This document shows positions 24,415 to 37,300 of a DNA stretch of 64,000 nt, piece after piece. The stretch comes from Amanita rubescens. Lineage: Eukaryota; Basidiomycota; Agaricomycetes; Agaricales; Amanitaceae. The stretch is from positions 1 to 64,000 of the forward strand of contig WION01000200.1 in the NCBI GenBank assembly GCA_015039365.1, given 5' to 3'. The notes beneath the pieces were generated by a model, which ran no database searches, had not been told where the DNA came from, and was given only the letters and a program-made list of their open reading frames with translations. Both the position numbers and the translations under genes were made by a program. How positions within the stretch are numbered: the stretch's first letter is position 1; each line of letters begins with the position of its first letter.

Positions 24415-27400
24415 ATGTCGGTATCTGGCTCTCCCTGGGACGATATTCCTCAGGTCATAAACATCAACACCGGAGCGACCATCCCTCCTCCACCAGGCGC
24501 GACGTTGCTCGAAAATCCCTACACACATCCAAGGTGAGTCGCTGTTTTACTCAACATGCGTCATACTGATGAGGTACACCACACAAAAGAGTATCAAACG
24601 GGACCCCTAACTCCCAGTTCACCCCTTATCCGGACCGTTTTTCCCCTCCCCCCTGGGCCGGGTCGTCCATCCCACCCCCCACTGCCAGTTATCCACCACA
24701 GACGCCCGCTGATTTGTCTGGGCCACAGAGTCCCGCTTCGTTTGGAACCACCCCAATATCAGGGTACACGGATCGTGATTTTCCAAACCTAGCTGAACGG
24801 CACATAGATGTACAGCCCTCTCGTTCAAGCGCGCAACAACAAAATGGATCACCAAATAATGATGAACAAATGGCAGCATTGCTGGAGTATCTTGATCCTC
24901 TCGCGGCACACCCTATTATGAATATCACCGCCGACATTAAGCTCCTCATCCGCATATTCGCAACCCTCCTGTACTTCTCAATGTTCCTGTTCCTACCGGT
25001 CTTCTATCGCACACGTGTTAATAAAATTTTCTGTGGCGTACGCTTAACAAAGGATGAAATTGCCTCCCGCCGTGCGAGCGGTCTTCCACCCCCTTCTCGG
25101 AGACCCAAAAGCTGGGAAGAACTGAACGATTCTTGGAGTGCTCTTGCGGATTCCGTCGTAAACGAGTGGGGAATGCTCACTATTGTCTCGGTGTTGCTAC
25201 TCTCGTGAGTCTGATGCACAAGTCAAAATCTTCACAATTGACAAAGTTTAAGCGCAATTTATAATGTCGTCCAGTTAGGCGTACATGGCAGCCATCTCGT
25301 ACAATGCACAGCGCTCATGTCCCTTGTCGGCGCCCTCATGAGTCTCATCTTCGGCTGCTTATACGTTATCCAATTTTCAACAATGCAAAGACCTTACGTA
25401 GTAAAGGAGTGGGCTCAGGTTAGTAGCAATTGACTAAAACTACAATCAAATTTTACTTTACGGTCCCTACTTTGTCCCCAGTATACGATTCATTCATTCC
25501 GCAGCAGCTGGTGGAACATTTTCACTCTACTTTCTTTACCTTTCGTCTGGCTCTCATGGTATGACTACGGTTCTTTTCTACTTATTTCACCCTAATGCAA
25601 CCCTCCAGGTCCATCATCCTCTTTATTATATGTCTCATGTCTACCATCTGGCAAGCGTCAGGCGAAACGACCGACGGTCGTGGTCTTAATTCTGTAGCTC
25701 TTGAGGTTAAAATCATCGTATCCGCTTTCCTCTTCATGGGTGGAATCCACCTGTGCCTTGTATTAATTGGATTTTCTCAGTATGACGACAACGACGAGAA
25801 CTGGACAGAGCGATTTAAGCGTCTTATCCGTCCAGCATCTACGGTACGGCTGCACAAGCCAAGTTCTGTGGCGGCAGCAAGCGCGGCACTGCCACCACAG
25901 CATCAAGAGTCGCATCGCCATGGCATCGAGATACATCCACCTTCTCAACCTTCAAATGCCCCTTCGATTCCCTTTGCGAATATTGACCCAGCAACGCCTG
26001 CGCCATCATCACAACCTCGAAATTCAAATAACCTTCGACGTCGTTCTGTTCCCGCGATGACCACGGCCGAGGAAACAACTGTGCCATCATCACAGCAGCA
26101 AAACCTGCCTGGCCGTAACACTACTAGGGCACACCAACATTCTCAGCCTCAGAGTGGAGAACACCCCGTGGCGAACCCAGCTGCACCCCCATCCAATTCA
26201 TCATCCCTATCGCCTCAAGCGCCCGACAACTCGTATCCTGGAAATCGATTTGTGCGTTTTGCTGCGTCAACGGAGCTCATCTCACCCCAATCAGCGCCAT
26301 TGTCGACATCGTCAGCAGCATCGTCACCACGAGGACCAGCACGATCCAATGTTGTCAATTACCCAACAACACCAGCAGGGGGACGATCACGATCGCATAG
26401 CATCAATAGTCCACTACCACCTTTCACCTCACGGGAGTCCGCTTCCGCCTTGAGTCCGATATCACCTTTCACCTCACCACCGTCATCACTGGGGGCATCA
26501 GCACCATATACATCTGTACCACAACACACTAATACCCCGTTCATCTCCTCACAACAAAGCTATGCCTCTGGCGCACTACCAACGTCACCAACACCACCAA
26601 TAGGTGGATTGGCACGTTATGGTTCTTCATCGTATAAACCAAGACCATATATATCGTCATATATGCAGACATCACATAGAACGCAAGCATCATCACTGTA
26701 AGCATCACCACCATATGGCTGTATCATGATATGCTAATACCCTGTTCTTCTCCTCACCACAAAGCTATGTACCACCAGTAGCGCCTGGATATGGTTCTTC
26801 GCCATACGCGTCAACACCATTTGTGCCCCCATACGCGCCGACATCGTATAGATCACCATACGCATCGGCGCCGCATAGATCGCCATATGCGTCAACGCCG
26901 TATAGATCAACACCACAAGCATCGACTCCATATGAGTTTAAATTATACTCTACACCATACTATAGATCAGTACGTTCGGTGCCGTCGACACTGGCACCAC
27001 CAGTGACGTCGCCAGCGATACCATCATCATCAGTATTAATACCTCCGGGACCGTCCGCAGCGTTACTTTCTCCTCCTCTCGCTACCACCCAAGAGGAAAG
27101 ACCCTCAACCACGCATCAGAAAGACGAACCGTATGGCTCCCCGACACAAATCCAAAGGTCCGCCAGAGTCCGGAAGAATGAACAAAGGATCTCGGCTAAA
27201 GTGACGGACCTCCCCCCAGGTTTCGTCCCTAACATCAGCCAAGGCATCCTAAACTTCACTAGTGGGGCGCCCGACGCCGGTCGCGGCGTTGGTCATAGTA
27301 GTGACTTGGAATCCTGGTATTCCCCATCCGAGGAAGGTAGCATTAGGGCTACTACACCCGTCATTGTGGTGGCAGACAACGGCTTGAACATGGAAAGTGG

Positions 27401-27509
27401 TGATCGAGTTCAAGCTTCGACGTCATCCTCAACAACGGCTATTCCTTCCAGTTCCAATCCTGTTAATCTTTCCCCATCCCCCAGACATCACCCGCGGGGC
27501 CCGGGGTGA
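24415..27509 (+). CDS. Multi-spanning membrane protein with a long Ser/Pro-rich tail
   Basis: Six exons (24415-24533, 24590-25204, 25253-25418, 25482-25558, 25609-26697, 26765-27509) join exactly in frame to 936 aa. The first 120 residues are Pro/Ser-rich. Hydrophobic helices follow: LLIRIFATLLYFSMFLFLPV, MLTIVSVLLLSAIYNVV, LMSLVGALMSLIFGCLYVI, FTLLSLPFVWLSW joined to SIILFIICLMSTIW, and IIVSAFLFMGGIHLCLVLI, so five to six membrane spans. The C-terminal half (about 500 residues) is Ser/Pro/Thr-rich and contains short tandem motifs such as PYASTPYRS. I recognise the architecture as an uncharacterised Agaricomycete membrane family but no function is known. Confidence 0.8.
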
Positions 27510-28014
27510 TCCGCGAGATGCGGAGGACAGGGTCGATAGTGGTGTTTAGGGCGGCATCTGAAAAGGAAGTGGCGGAGGGATTGAGGTGCCTTCATGTTGA
27601 GAACTTCCCAGACGAAAAAGTGTTGTACTTATGCCATTGCACACCTATGCCATGGACGCCCGTGAAGGCTTCATCTACTCAATAAGGAAAAATCTGTCGC
27701 ATATAAAACCCTGTTCAAAGATATTGCGTAACTATACATTATGCCACTTTCCATTGCCAACTCGGCCCAATTGAATCTCCCCGAGTGTTACAAGCCCCAA
27801 ACATCAATCATTAACAAACAAAAAGAGACACTTACTGCTCTGCACCAGTCCACATACCAATTAACCCAGCCGCTGAACCAATACATCCAATCTGAACACC
27901 ATTCACGACCCACTCTGGATCATCTTGTTCAACATAGCTTGACGTCTACTTTTATATTAACAAACGAGTAAGAGGAAACGTGGGACACTTGCCATGGTCC
28001 ATAAAACGGCCCCA
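27510..28014. other. Intergenic, no gene assigned
   Basis: A 76-codon plus-strand frame (27741-27971) is Gln/Asn-rich and has no supporting feature. Confidence 0.4.
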
Positions 28015-29160
28015 TCACCGATGATCTTGACTGTCCCTTTCAGCTTTCTGATCGGCGGTTGCGTTCCGATACTTTCCTCCGCCAATTTGGACTCGCCAGA
28101 GAAGTGGATAACGGGGAGGCGCCAAATGAGGGCGTTTGGATCGGCTGATTCGTCTTGAATTGGGGTTGAGGAAGTAGGACGAGGAGGAGGCGGAGAGTAC
28201 CCCGTTATGCGTAGGGTGATTGGGAATAGCCGGATGGCTTTGTTGATGTCTTCTTCGCTTCCTGTTGATTGGCCAGTTCTTGACTTCTACACCTGCCCAA
28301 TCCCATCCATCCACTACGCCTGCGTCGTCTGAATTTGGCCCTCCCCGACGAGCTTTCAACGCTTCCCACCGTTCCTTGATTCCATCCTTCCAATACCCTG
28401 CTGCACCCCCCATCCTGACAAAATCGAGATAAGAAAAAGAATCGACGAGTCGTTCGACCCAGCGACGCGTATTTTGGATCGAAACGGACCATTCGTGGTT
28501 CGTGAGGCCTTGGTCTTCTTCTCCATCCATTTCTTCTTCAGTGCGCTGGTGGGTTGGCTGCTAGACGGTTCAGAATCTTGGGCGTCGGAGGAGACATCTT
28601 TTGCTACTATCGAAACCTGTATATGCGCGCAAGGTCAGAGTCCGGTAGTTAGTAATAGGAAATTGAGACTCACGTCGTCATCATCGTTGTCGGTATCCTC
28701 ATCCTCATCCTCACCCTCATCCTCGGAGTCACTATCATCCCCATCCTCGTCTTCGTCTACAATGTCTTCGTCTACAATACCTTCAATATCTTGAGCAATG
28801 TTGATCAAGTTCCCCCACACCTCTTTCATATCCGCCTCTATCAAATACCTCGCGGCGGAGAGGAACGGGTGATCGGGGACAGTCCCCTCGGTTCATCCCC
28901 GACAGGATTCTTCTTGCGAGTAGGTCCTCGGCGGTTTCGGCTAGTGCTGTGGCAGGCATGTATTTGGGCAGAGTAGTTGGCAGATACAAAGCGAAACAAG
29001 GAAATTGTTCGGGATCTACAGAGCGGTCATCAGAGGATGCGCGATAACTTGTCACTGGAAAATCCTTCCAATGTCCTTGACAAGCTGATCATTTCTGCTT
29101 TCCAGCGCTTGGGAGGACAGTGTGCTTACATAGCCTGAAGCATGTAAATAAGAATCGCAG
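28015..29160 (-). pseudogene. Unrecognised gene with acidic stretch, probably decayed
   Basis: Minus-strand pieces in order: FALYLPTTLPKYMPATALAE and EDLLARRILSG; PFLSAARYLIEADMKEVWGN and LINIAQDIEG followed by a long Asp/Glu run that ends at a GTGAGTC donor; then EWSVSIQNTRRWVERLVDSF, SYLDFVRMGGAAGYWKDGIK and ERWEAL. A relative on the opposite strand at 31379-32430 and a fragment at 10470-10760 share the same pieces. A change of frame between the first two blocks and a stop before the third suggest decay, unless small introns were missed. Function unknown. Confidence 0.4.
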
Positions 29161-29917
29161 ATTATGGTGACGGGAACCTTGTCGTTCATGGGAGCGCGCG
29201 GGCGGTTTCGGGATGTGATAGCATGCAGGGTGGTCGTTGAGGGTGCGCACAGGCAGTTTCAGGAGGCATGCAGGAGTTGAGGGCTGACAGGTGGTTCTTT
29301 TTTCTTCTTCAAGTAATAAGTGATGGGTGTGACTGCTGGCGGTGCTTAGATAGTCGCTGGGATCTCCGTTCACATTCTAGCACAACGATAAATGCATCGA
29401 GACTCGCTCCGGTCGCGCCTGCCCACAAGAACGAAGGGATCTATACGACGGAGTTAGTGAATGCTGAGGAAGTAGAAATGAGGGACTTTGTATTGAGTCG
29501 CTTGCAAGGCGAGAGAAAGGCTGAAACATTCGTTCGTCCACTTGTCTGGATCTATTGAAGAACGAGTTTGGCTGCCTTCCGAGACATGGCTTGGCAATAT
29601 CGTTGATAGACGAGATAGGTGGTAATTGAAGTAATTTAATCTGTAGAAGAATTGGAAGTAACGAGTAAAAGGAAACGTGCGGCCCAAATCTTCCATTCTT
29701 TGACAACCGTCATCACCGAGGACCCTAGGAGTTTCAAAGGAGCTGGTATGACCTGTACAAGAAGAGACATTGTTAGCATGTTTACGTGATGAAACCTATA
29801 TAAGCAACACCAAACCCAAGTTTCTTTCTCACAATCAATTGGAACTTACTGAGGTGAGACTTGAATATCGTCTGGTGGGTGTTGAGTCGACTGTCGGAAT
29901 TTACTGGCGTCGCAGAG
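29161..29917. other. No gene assigned; 5' flank of the small gene that follows
   Basis: Frames of about 100 codons on both strands (29268-29706) have no motif and overlap each other. The direct flank of the next gene is AT-rich. Confidence 0.35.
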
Positions 29918-30229
29918 ATGGACGAGCGGACGTTATATATAAAGGGATACAAGCTCGACCGCCAGAAAATACGCTCTGAATTCCCTAAATATGATGATGA
30001 CCTGGAAGACAACTACGAGTTTGGTTACTTTACGCCCATCATCGACAACATCCCAGAAACAGCCTATAAGTACGTGGGATGTGGAGTGGAGCCTGACGGC
30101 TATGATCTGAACTTGGTCCTCGTCCTCGAGGACGGATATGATCTGGACGACGTTTTTACGGTCCCGGATGCGCTTCCTAAGGCAGCGCTCGATGTTTTAA
30201 CGCCTGGAATCTGGCCGTCGCTCCCTTAG
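29918..30229 (+). CDS. Small acidic protein, 103 aa, unrecognised
   Basis: Translation from ATG at 29918 begins MDERTLYIKGYKLDRQK and ends LTPGIWPSLP. It is rich in Asp and Tyr with no signal peptide or membrane span. The composition and even codon use suggest a real gene, but no family is recognised. The frame stays open upstream to 29861, so the true start or an upstream exon could differ. Confidence 0.45.
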   Translation: MDERTLYIKGYKLDRQKIRSEFPKYDDDLEDNYEFGYFTPIIDNIPETAYKYVGCGVEPDGYDLNLVLVLEDGYDLDDVFTVPDALPKAALDVLTPGIWPSLP

Positions 30230-31378
30230 GGACTACTTGCCATCCGTTATCTGATCCACCCTCTCTGAGTCTGATGACTATGGGTTTGTTGCGATGTAGG
30301 CTTTGACCATTGCCGAGTCACATTGTTTTTGGAATGTCCTAGTTGATAGCTGTAGGTCATATTTCCATGTGAACAAGCCGCTGAAACAGCGTGTTGTGCG
30401 ACTTCAAGAAAATGTTTACAGGGTCAAGATGCGGGACAGTGAGATGCCGCGCTGTAGAGGGCGCGCCGGACGCCGTCCTCCGAGACGACTATCTGGTCCA
30501 TAATCCGATCTTTCAGGCTCACCCAATACCTACACAGCGCGTTCAACAACTCTTTCACTTCTCCACCAGGATCGTTGGCAGCATCCCATCCGCCGCATAC
30601 TTGACAATCATCTTGCCGAGGGAGACCCACGTTGGCTTTTCATCATCTTTATGAGGCAACTTGGGGAACGAAAAACTGTGATGAAGTAGCGAAAGTCGAA
30701 TCGGCAGGGTGGAGGACATCAGCCTACTAGGCGATACGTACTTGGAATTTTCCGAGATGGAAGGAACGTGTTATATACAACCGCGTTCTATAAAAGGGCA
30801 GCCTCTTGAGCAAGAGCGGTGCAACCCGATTTCGAGGCATGAGAGGGAGGTAAACCTTTTTGGGGTCTTCCCAGCACCATTTCGGCTATATGTTGCGATG
30901 ACGAATTAGGGTGAGCCGTACCTACTGTAGTGGCAGCAAGGGCAGACTCGACAGAGCGACCGGGTCTGGCAGGATGGTTGATAGCCGGGCACAGCCATCG
31001 GCCCGGTCCACGCTTCGGGCATGGCAACTCCGTATTCGACCACGCGCGCTCCAGAATGAAAACCAAGAGACTCTTCAGGCAATCCCACGCCGAGAAACCA
31101 GAGCATGCTCCAGACTCTGCGCACGACCGAAAACTCGTATCCGACAGCCGTATCCGCTCGGCGCTCGTCATCGTTCTCCACGCTCTCGAATTGTTATGAG
31201 GACTACGTTTGGAATACGTTAGATCGACCCGAGAAGGAAAGCAAAAACAAACCTCGAATCAACCCTCCGAATGGGAATTGACAGAAACCGGGCGGTCCCC
31301 TTTTGGACTGAACTCGCGAACGACTCTACGGCCCCTTCCTCCCTGTAACCCAACCTCTCAGTCACAGCGTCCCTCTAG
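30230..31378. other. No gene assigned
   Basis: Several frames of 60-130 codons overlap on both strands, for example 30788-31171 minus and 30911-31222 plus. Overlap of this type in GC-balanced sequence is expected by chance and no motif supports any of them. Confidence 0.35.
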
Positions 31379-32430
31379 ATGGAAAACGAACCGCCCTCCT
31401 CAGGCTTAGAAGAAGGGACGACCCACCCTTCTCTCCGCCGGTATACACCTCCAATGATTTTATGCTTCACCAACACCTCACTCATCCCAGCACTAGGCGA
31501 TTCCCTCAATGACGGCATCGCTCACAGCCCAAACCAACGCCCTCCGCCGCAACTCCCTGATTACCCATTCCTATCCGCGGCGAGGTATTTGATAGAGGCG
31601 AATATGAAGGAGACGTGGGGGAACTTGATCAACATTGCTCAAGATATCGGAGGTGTCGTGGACGAAGACGAAGATGGGGATTATAGCGACGAGGGTGAGG
31701 GTGACGACGGTGGAGACGACCGTTACCTGACACTGACCTTGCGCGCATACAGGTTTCGAACCTGCCCCAAAGACGCCTCCTCCGACACCGCCCACTCTGG
31801 ATATCATCCAACCCACCGGCGCCTCCGAGGCTTCATGAACCACGGATTGTCCGTCTCAATCCGAAACGCGTGCCGTTGGGTCGAACGACTCATTGATTCC
31901 TTTTCTTACCTCGATTTTGTCAGGATGGGGGGTGCCGCCGGGTATCAGAAGGATGGAATCAAGGAGCGGTGGGAGGCGTCGAAGGCTCATCAGGGAGCGC
32001 TGAGCGCTGGCGTAGAAAGCGAATGGAGGCGCGTCGTGTGTTGGACGGATTATCAAGATTTATTGCGTGCGTGTCCTCCTTACTCACAGATTCACAGAAC
32101 TGACCCATGTGCACAGTTCATATAAGCAACACAACTGACCGCCCCTTTCACAGTCAAGGACAGGCCAATCAGCAGGCAATGAAGACAGCAACGAAGACAT
32201 CCGGCTATTCCACATCACGCCACGCATAACGGGGTACTACTCTGCCTCCTCCTCGTCCTACATCTTCCTCAACCCCAATTCAAGACAAATCAGCCGATGC
32301 AAACGTCCTCATCTGGCGTCTCCCCAGGATGGAATCAGGGAACAGTGGGAGGCGTTGAAAGCTCATCAGGGAGGGCTGAGTCCTGAGTCCTGACGACGTG
32401 GGCGTAGTGGACGGATGGGATTGAGCAGAC
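31379..32430 (+). pseudogene. Inverted relative of the gene at 28015-29160
   Basis: The plus strand encodes PFLSAARYLIEANMKETWGN, then LINIAQDIGGVVDEDEDG and an acidic stretch. It continues with LSVSIRNACRWVERLIDSF, SYLDFVRMGGAAGYQKDGIK and ERWEASKAHQG, with a partial second repeat of the end at 32320-32440. Relative to the other copy a potential donor and acceptor around the acidic stretch are lost or shifted. The two copies form a diverged inverted pair about 2.2 kb apart. Confidence 0.4.
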
Positions 32431-33219
32431 GTAGAAGGGGAATGGAGGCGCGTCATCCGTTGAATGGATTATCAAGATTTATTGCATGCGTGTCCTCCTT
32501 TCTTATTCTCTGATTCACACAACTGACACATGTGCACGGTTCATAGCGTAAGTACCACCAGGCTAGATGGTCGAGCGTTTTTTGCTTTTCTGTCTCGAAA
32601 ACTGATAATACCGTTGTGTTTTGCTCGTTGTAATGTATCAATACATATCGTCACTGTCCACGAGTTCTGATTGGCATCACGAAGTGGAAATAGAACAATA
32701 ACCAAGAGACCTATTTTGGTGGCGGTGACGTGGAGATGACTCATGAGAGGGTGCCGAATCCTGTCAAGGTACCGCTCCATGTCAGTTGTTGCCTTGAGTC
32801 AATCTCCGATGGACACGTACCTCGGGGTCGACCGACAACATTAGTTCAGCCCAGCTTTCAAATGCATTTCGCTTCATACGCCTTCACTAGCGCGTATGGA
32901 TGGGAACCGAAGATTTAGACGCGAAGTATGAAGATTTTGAGCTGGGATTGTAAAACATAGGCAACGACACGTACATGGTCCGTTGGTACCGTCATGAGTC
33001 TGAGCGTCGTCCCAACATCTTTGTCTTCAATTTCATCTTAGCACCTCTTTCTTCATCGATACCTAACCTTACGGACCAGAGACGCGTCTCCTCTTCTCTT
33101 TTCCTGACGATTCTTAGTGACGCCCAGTCAACTGTGACCACACGCTCACTTTTGCCCTTTTCGTCTCATCCAGTCTTTTCACGGTTGCCCCTCTCCTTCA
33201 CTCACTCTTCATAAGTTCC
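32431..33219. other. No gene assigned
   Basis: Only short frames on both strands; no motif, repeat or splice series was seen. Confidence 0.35.
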
Positions 33220-33846
33220 TCAGTCGTATTCATCCGCACTATAGCATATATTGAGCCCAGACAACAACATGACCTGTCTATCTTCTTTCCCTAAGTTTTT
33301 CCAGTGAGAGATAGAGCGAACCCACCTAGGTGTCGTGGCGGAGGGACAGGAACCAGATGCAGCTCTACCTCCCGCGTATGCACGAATGAAATGCGAGATA
33401 CGCATTAATTGCCCGGGCGTTTCGCAGACCTGTACCTCGACAGCGGATCTGAACCGTGTTGGGTGAGGGAGAAGCAAGGTCTGCAATTGGGCTATGGAAT
33501 GTCGGATGGCAGCCTGGACGCCTGCCACTATGGATATGCTTTTCCAGTCTGTTGATATGGTCGATATGCATAAGTTGTCGACCATCTCGGACCGGGGCTT
33601 CCGTTTTTCTTTGCCTGACGTCGTTTGATGACGATGGCATCGATAACGATGAGGAGGGGAAGGATGGCGGGGGCAGTTTTTCTGTGGGAACTTTGAAGAA
33701 GAAGAATACCGAGGGGGATGAGGCCGTGTTGAGAGACAGTGGAGGGTGGACATGAACGAGGGAGTTGGATGGTGAATGGGCGCCGTGCGTGGATCAAGGA
33801 TGTTGGGAGCGTGAATAAGGATCCGAGGCCCGCAGAGGTCAGTCAA
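33220..33846 (-). pseudogene. Fragment related to the remnant upstream of GTPase genes A and B
   Basis: A minus-strand frame of 208 codons is open, but a different frame over the same bases reads KTAPAILPLLIVIDAIVIKR, a membrane-like helix. A third frame reads LRNARAINAYLAFHSCIRGR. The stretch resembles the SVPNLVLPTENPPLLSFFL remnant at 45900-46000 when shifted by a frame, so a frameshifted copy of that unknown gene is likely. Confidence 0.3.
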
Positions 33847-34391
33847 GGTATCGGGCGCTGGACCGTCTCCGTTGTTTTCCAGCCTTGAAGACGGGGTGAC
33901 CCATGTTGCCGGATAGAGAAGTTATCTAAATTGGGCCTGGGAGCTGAACCCGGTTCTTGGGGTCAGTGCTGCCTCGTGAACTTCAAATACTTCCTCAACC
34001 CTTCAAAGTTCACACACCATTCGATTTCGCTCGCACCCGTGCCACACAGTACACTCGCATCGCTCTGCGCGCTCTCAAGTTTTGACCAAACACGTCCTTT
34101 CTAACCAGCTGGAGCCTGTCCCGTGACGGTCATCTGGCGCACCGTTATCTCTTTGATCTCGCCTCGCCCACTGCCCTACACCCTTCACACACGAGTAGGT
34201 CAAGCCACATGATACTGCTGTCACCGGCTGATTTCTTAATCTTGAGTCCACCTCTATCAAGTCCAGTACACAACTCTTTTCACATTTACGACCCAACTAT
34301 CACTGCTTTTTCCCATTATCTCTGGTGAGCATTTCCTTTTACCACCCCCTCAATCCAACAATCTGATCTTGATCCTAGCACAACATCAGTC
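33847..34391. promoter_or_regulatory. 5' flank of GTPase gene C
   Basis: No gene is seen. The stretch is C/T-rich near the start codon (34300-34390), as is common upstream of fungal genes. A clear TATA box was not found. Confidence 0.3.
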
Positions 34392-37300
34392 ATGGCAGCT
34401 ACAACTGGTACATTAATTTATGTGACTCAGCATTGCTAATCCTTGACTGACACATATCAGATGCAGATGAGACACATGTTCAAATACTCATGAAACGCTA
34501 TCTATGCCCACATTTTCGCATCCTTATCATTGGGAGGGCTAATGCAGGCAAGACAACTATCCTTGAGAAGGTTTGTGGTGTAGCAAAGGGGACAAAGTCC
34601 ATCATATATGACAAGGGTGGTAAGTCAGTCTGAATTTTGTGCACCCTTTGACTTGACTAGTATTGTTTCTTGTAGGTAATAAGCTTGAACAGTCTGTGAT
34701 TCATTTGATGCCATCAATTGAAGTGAGTCAGATAATGATGTATGGATGTACCCATTCACATGCAATGATAACAGAGAGGCCTGCATGATATTGAGCATCA
34801 AATTACATACCCTGGAAGTAACTTTATCTTCCATGACTCTCGGGGTTTTGAAGCTGGTTCAACGGAGGAATTGGAGATTGCTTGGAAGTTCATTGAAAAG
34901 AAGTCTGCAGAAACTGAGCTGAAGAATCAGCTGCATGCAATTTGGTATCTTGCTTTATCCCTTTACAATACTGTCTGATCTGGTTTTCTGCAGGTACTGT
35001 ATACCCATGGATAGCCCTCGTCCCATTCTATCTGCAGAGCTTGAATTCTTCAATAAAGGGACAGGCAGAGGTAAGTCCTAATGAATTTGTATACCATCTT
35101 GTTGGGTTTGGAGAGATTGTTTACCTTTCCAATTGCTAAATTGCCACAAAATCAACTTACTGACTAGCAATATTTCCTTTACAGTTCCTTTGGTGGTTAT
35201 ATTCACCAAATTTGATGGTCAAATAACCGCTGAATTTACCAACTTGACTGATGCAAATAATGAAGATAAGTGGGAGAGAGCCAGGGAAAATGCTGAAATC
35301 ACTTTTCAGGAAGTTTATCTTCCTAAAGTTTTGGATGCCAAATATCCTCCCAAGGCATATGTGCAATTGGAAGGTGAGAAGAATGAGGATTTCTTCCCAA
35401 AAATTGGGAGTAATATTGTTTCATAGACATGGATTTACCAGAGAAGAATTGTGCTGAATTAACTCAGAAAACTGCTGATGCAATAGATGATGACACCATA
35501 CAACAGCTGTTTGTCTCAACACAGATGAACAATCTTGACCTTTGTGTTGAATCTGCACTTCAGTGAGGGTCACATTCAAAATCTCACTTACTGACCTTGA
35601 CATTGTTCAGACATGTTCTGAAACATGAAAATTGGACATGGCATCATGTCATTCTCATAATTTTTGGAAAATTTCCACATTTCTGGGTATGCATTTTTGT
35701 CAAACTGCACATTGGCATAGGAAAATTCAAATGGCGATAGGTCCACAGAGATGTAGGTGGCCTTCATATGGAATGATGAATGCTTCAAAAGTTTATCAGG
35801 AGGTAAGTAACACTCCAATGCCTTCACATGAAAACAAGATTAGTCATGTGTCAGATGGCTGGTAAACGACTGAGTGAAGCACAGGTCAGTTGTCACCATA
35901 TTCTTGGTGGTGGGATCTGATAAAATTAATATCAGTGGGTTAGTGACATTGCACCAGCATAGACCTGATATATTTCTCATGACAACAGTTTGTGAGTAAT
36001 GCTTCCCTTTGTGATCCGCAGTCTTGTCCCATAATCTACAGGAAGTGAGTGACATGACTCAATTTTGATTTTGGGTAAATGATTGATGGCACATCATATG
36101 ACCAATAGCAAGTGAGTTAATCAATCATTGTAAGCAGACTTGTCAATCCAGTCTTCCATGGTCAGGGAGTCAGTAATACAACACTGCTTCACACTGCATC
36201 TGACCTGCTTAAAGAAAGTAAGCAACATTGATATTTGTGCAGCTTATCAGACATAACTCAACAAACAACAGAAAGTTGGTGACATCCTGGTATCTGAAAG
36301 AGAGTCTCAATAAACTTGATTGGATTAATAACAGGAAGTAAGTCAGATTTTCTTTCTGTCTGCTTATAAACATTACATCTTGTCTCAAAACAACAGACAG
36401 TAAATATTTCTCCTATTCAAAGCTTCTTCTTCACAAGCTATTGTAAAACAAACAGCATGTATGTGATCCTTTTGTGAGATGTGAACTCATCATATGAAAT
36501 ACCATGGCAAAAGAGAGTTAGCATTGTTTTCTTTTTCCCCAATGCATGATGCTAATTTTATTCTAAAAGGAAGTGAGTAATACTGGCCACATTGCTACAG
36601 GACAATTTGGACACATCTTGTTGTACAGATTGTGAGTGATATTACAAATTTTGTGAAAAGCAGTGAATCCATGTCTTTTCTTATGGGTTTAGAAGGTTAG
36701 CAGGATGTCACACTGGTTTGGTGTTTCAAAGATGACCTTATCAAAATTTTACCTGTGGCCAACAGTATGTAAGTAATGTTCGAAATATTTCTGAAAAGCT
36801 GCTTTATGTATTTTTCCCCAACTGACAGCATGTGAGGAACATAGAAGGTTGTGTAGAAGGCAGTCCAAGTCTCATCACATCTTTTCCCATGATCAACAGG
36901 GAGTGAGTGACATTGCACATTTTGTGAAAGGCAGTCTCATCACATCTTTTCCCATGACCAACAGGTTGTGAGTGACATTACACATTTTGTGAAAGGCAGT
37001 CTCATCACATCTATTTCTATTACCAACAGGGAGTGAGTGACATTGCACATTTTGTGAAAGGTAGTTTCATCACATCTTTTCCTATGACCAACAGCTTGTG
37101 AGTGATATTGCACATTTTGTGAAAGGCAGTCACATCACATCTTTTGCTATGACCAACAGGTTGTGAGTGACATTGCAAATTTGTGAAAGGCAGTCTCATC
37201 ACATCCCTTTCTATGACCAATAGCAAGTGAGTGACATTGCACATTTTGTGAAAGGCAGTCTCACCACATCTTTTACTATGACCAACAGGGAGTGAGTGAC

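Noticed and set aside
25763..26544. Minus-strand frames opposite the membrane-protein tail
   Set aside because: They mirror the Ser/Pro-rich coding sequence of the plus-strand gene.
30788..31222. Overlapping frames of 90-127 codons on both strands
   Set aside because: Mutual overlap, no motif, no splice pattern and no relatives in the window.
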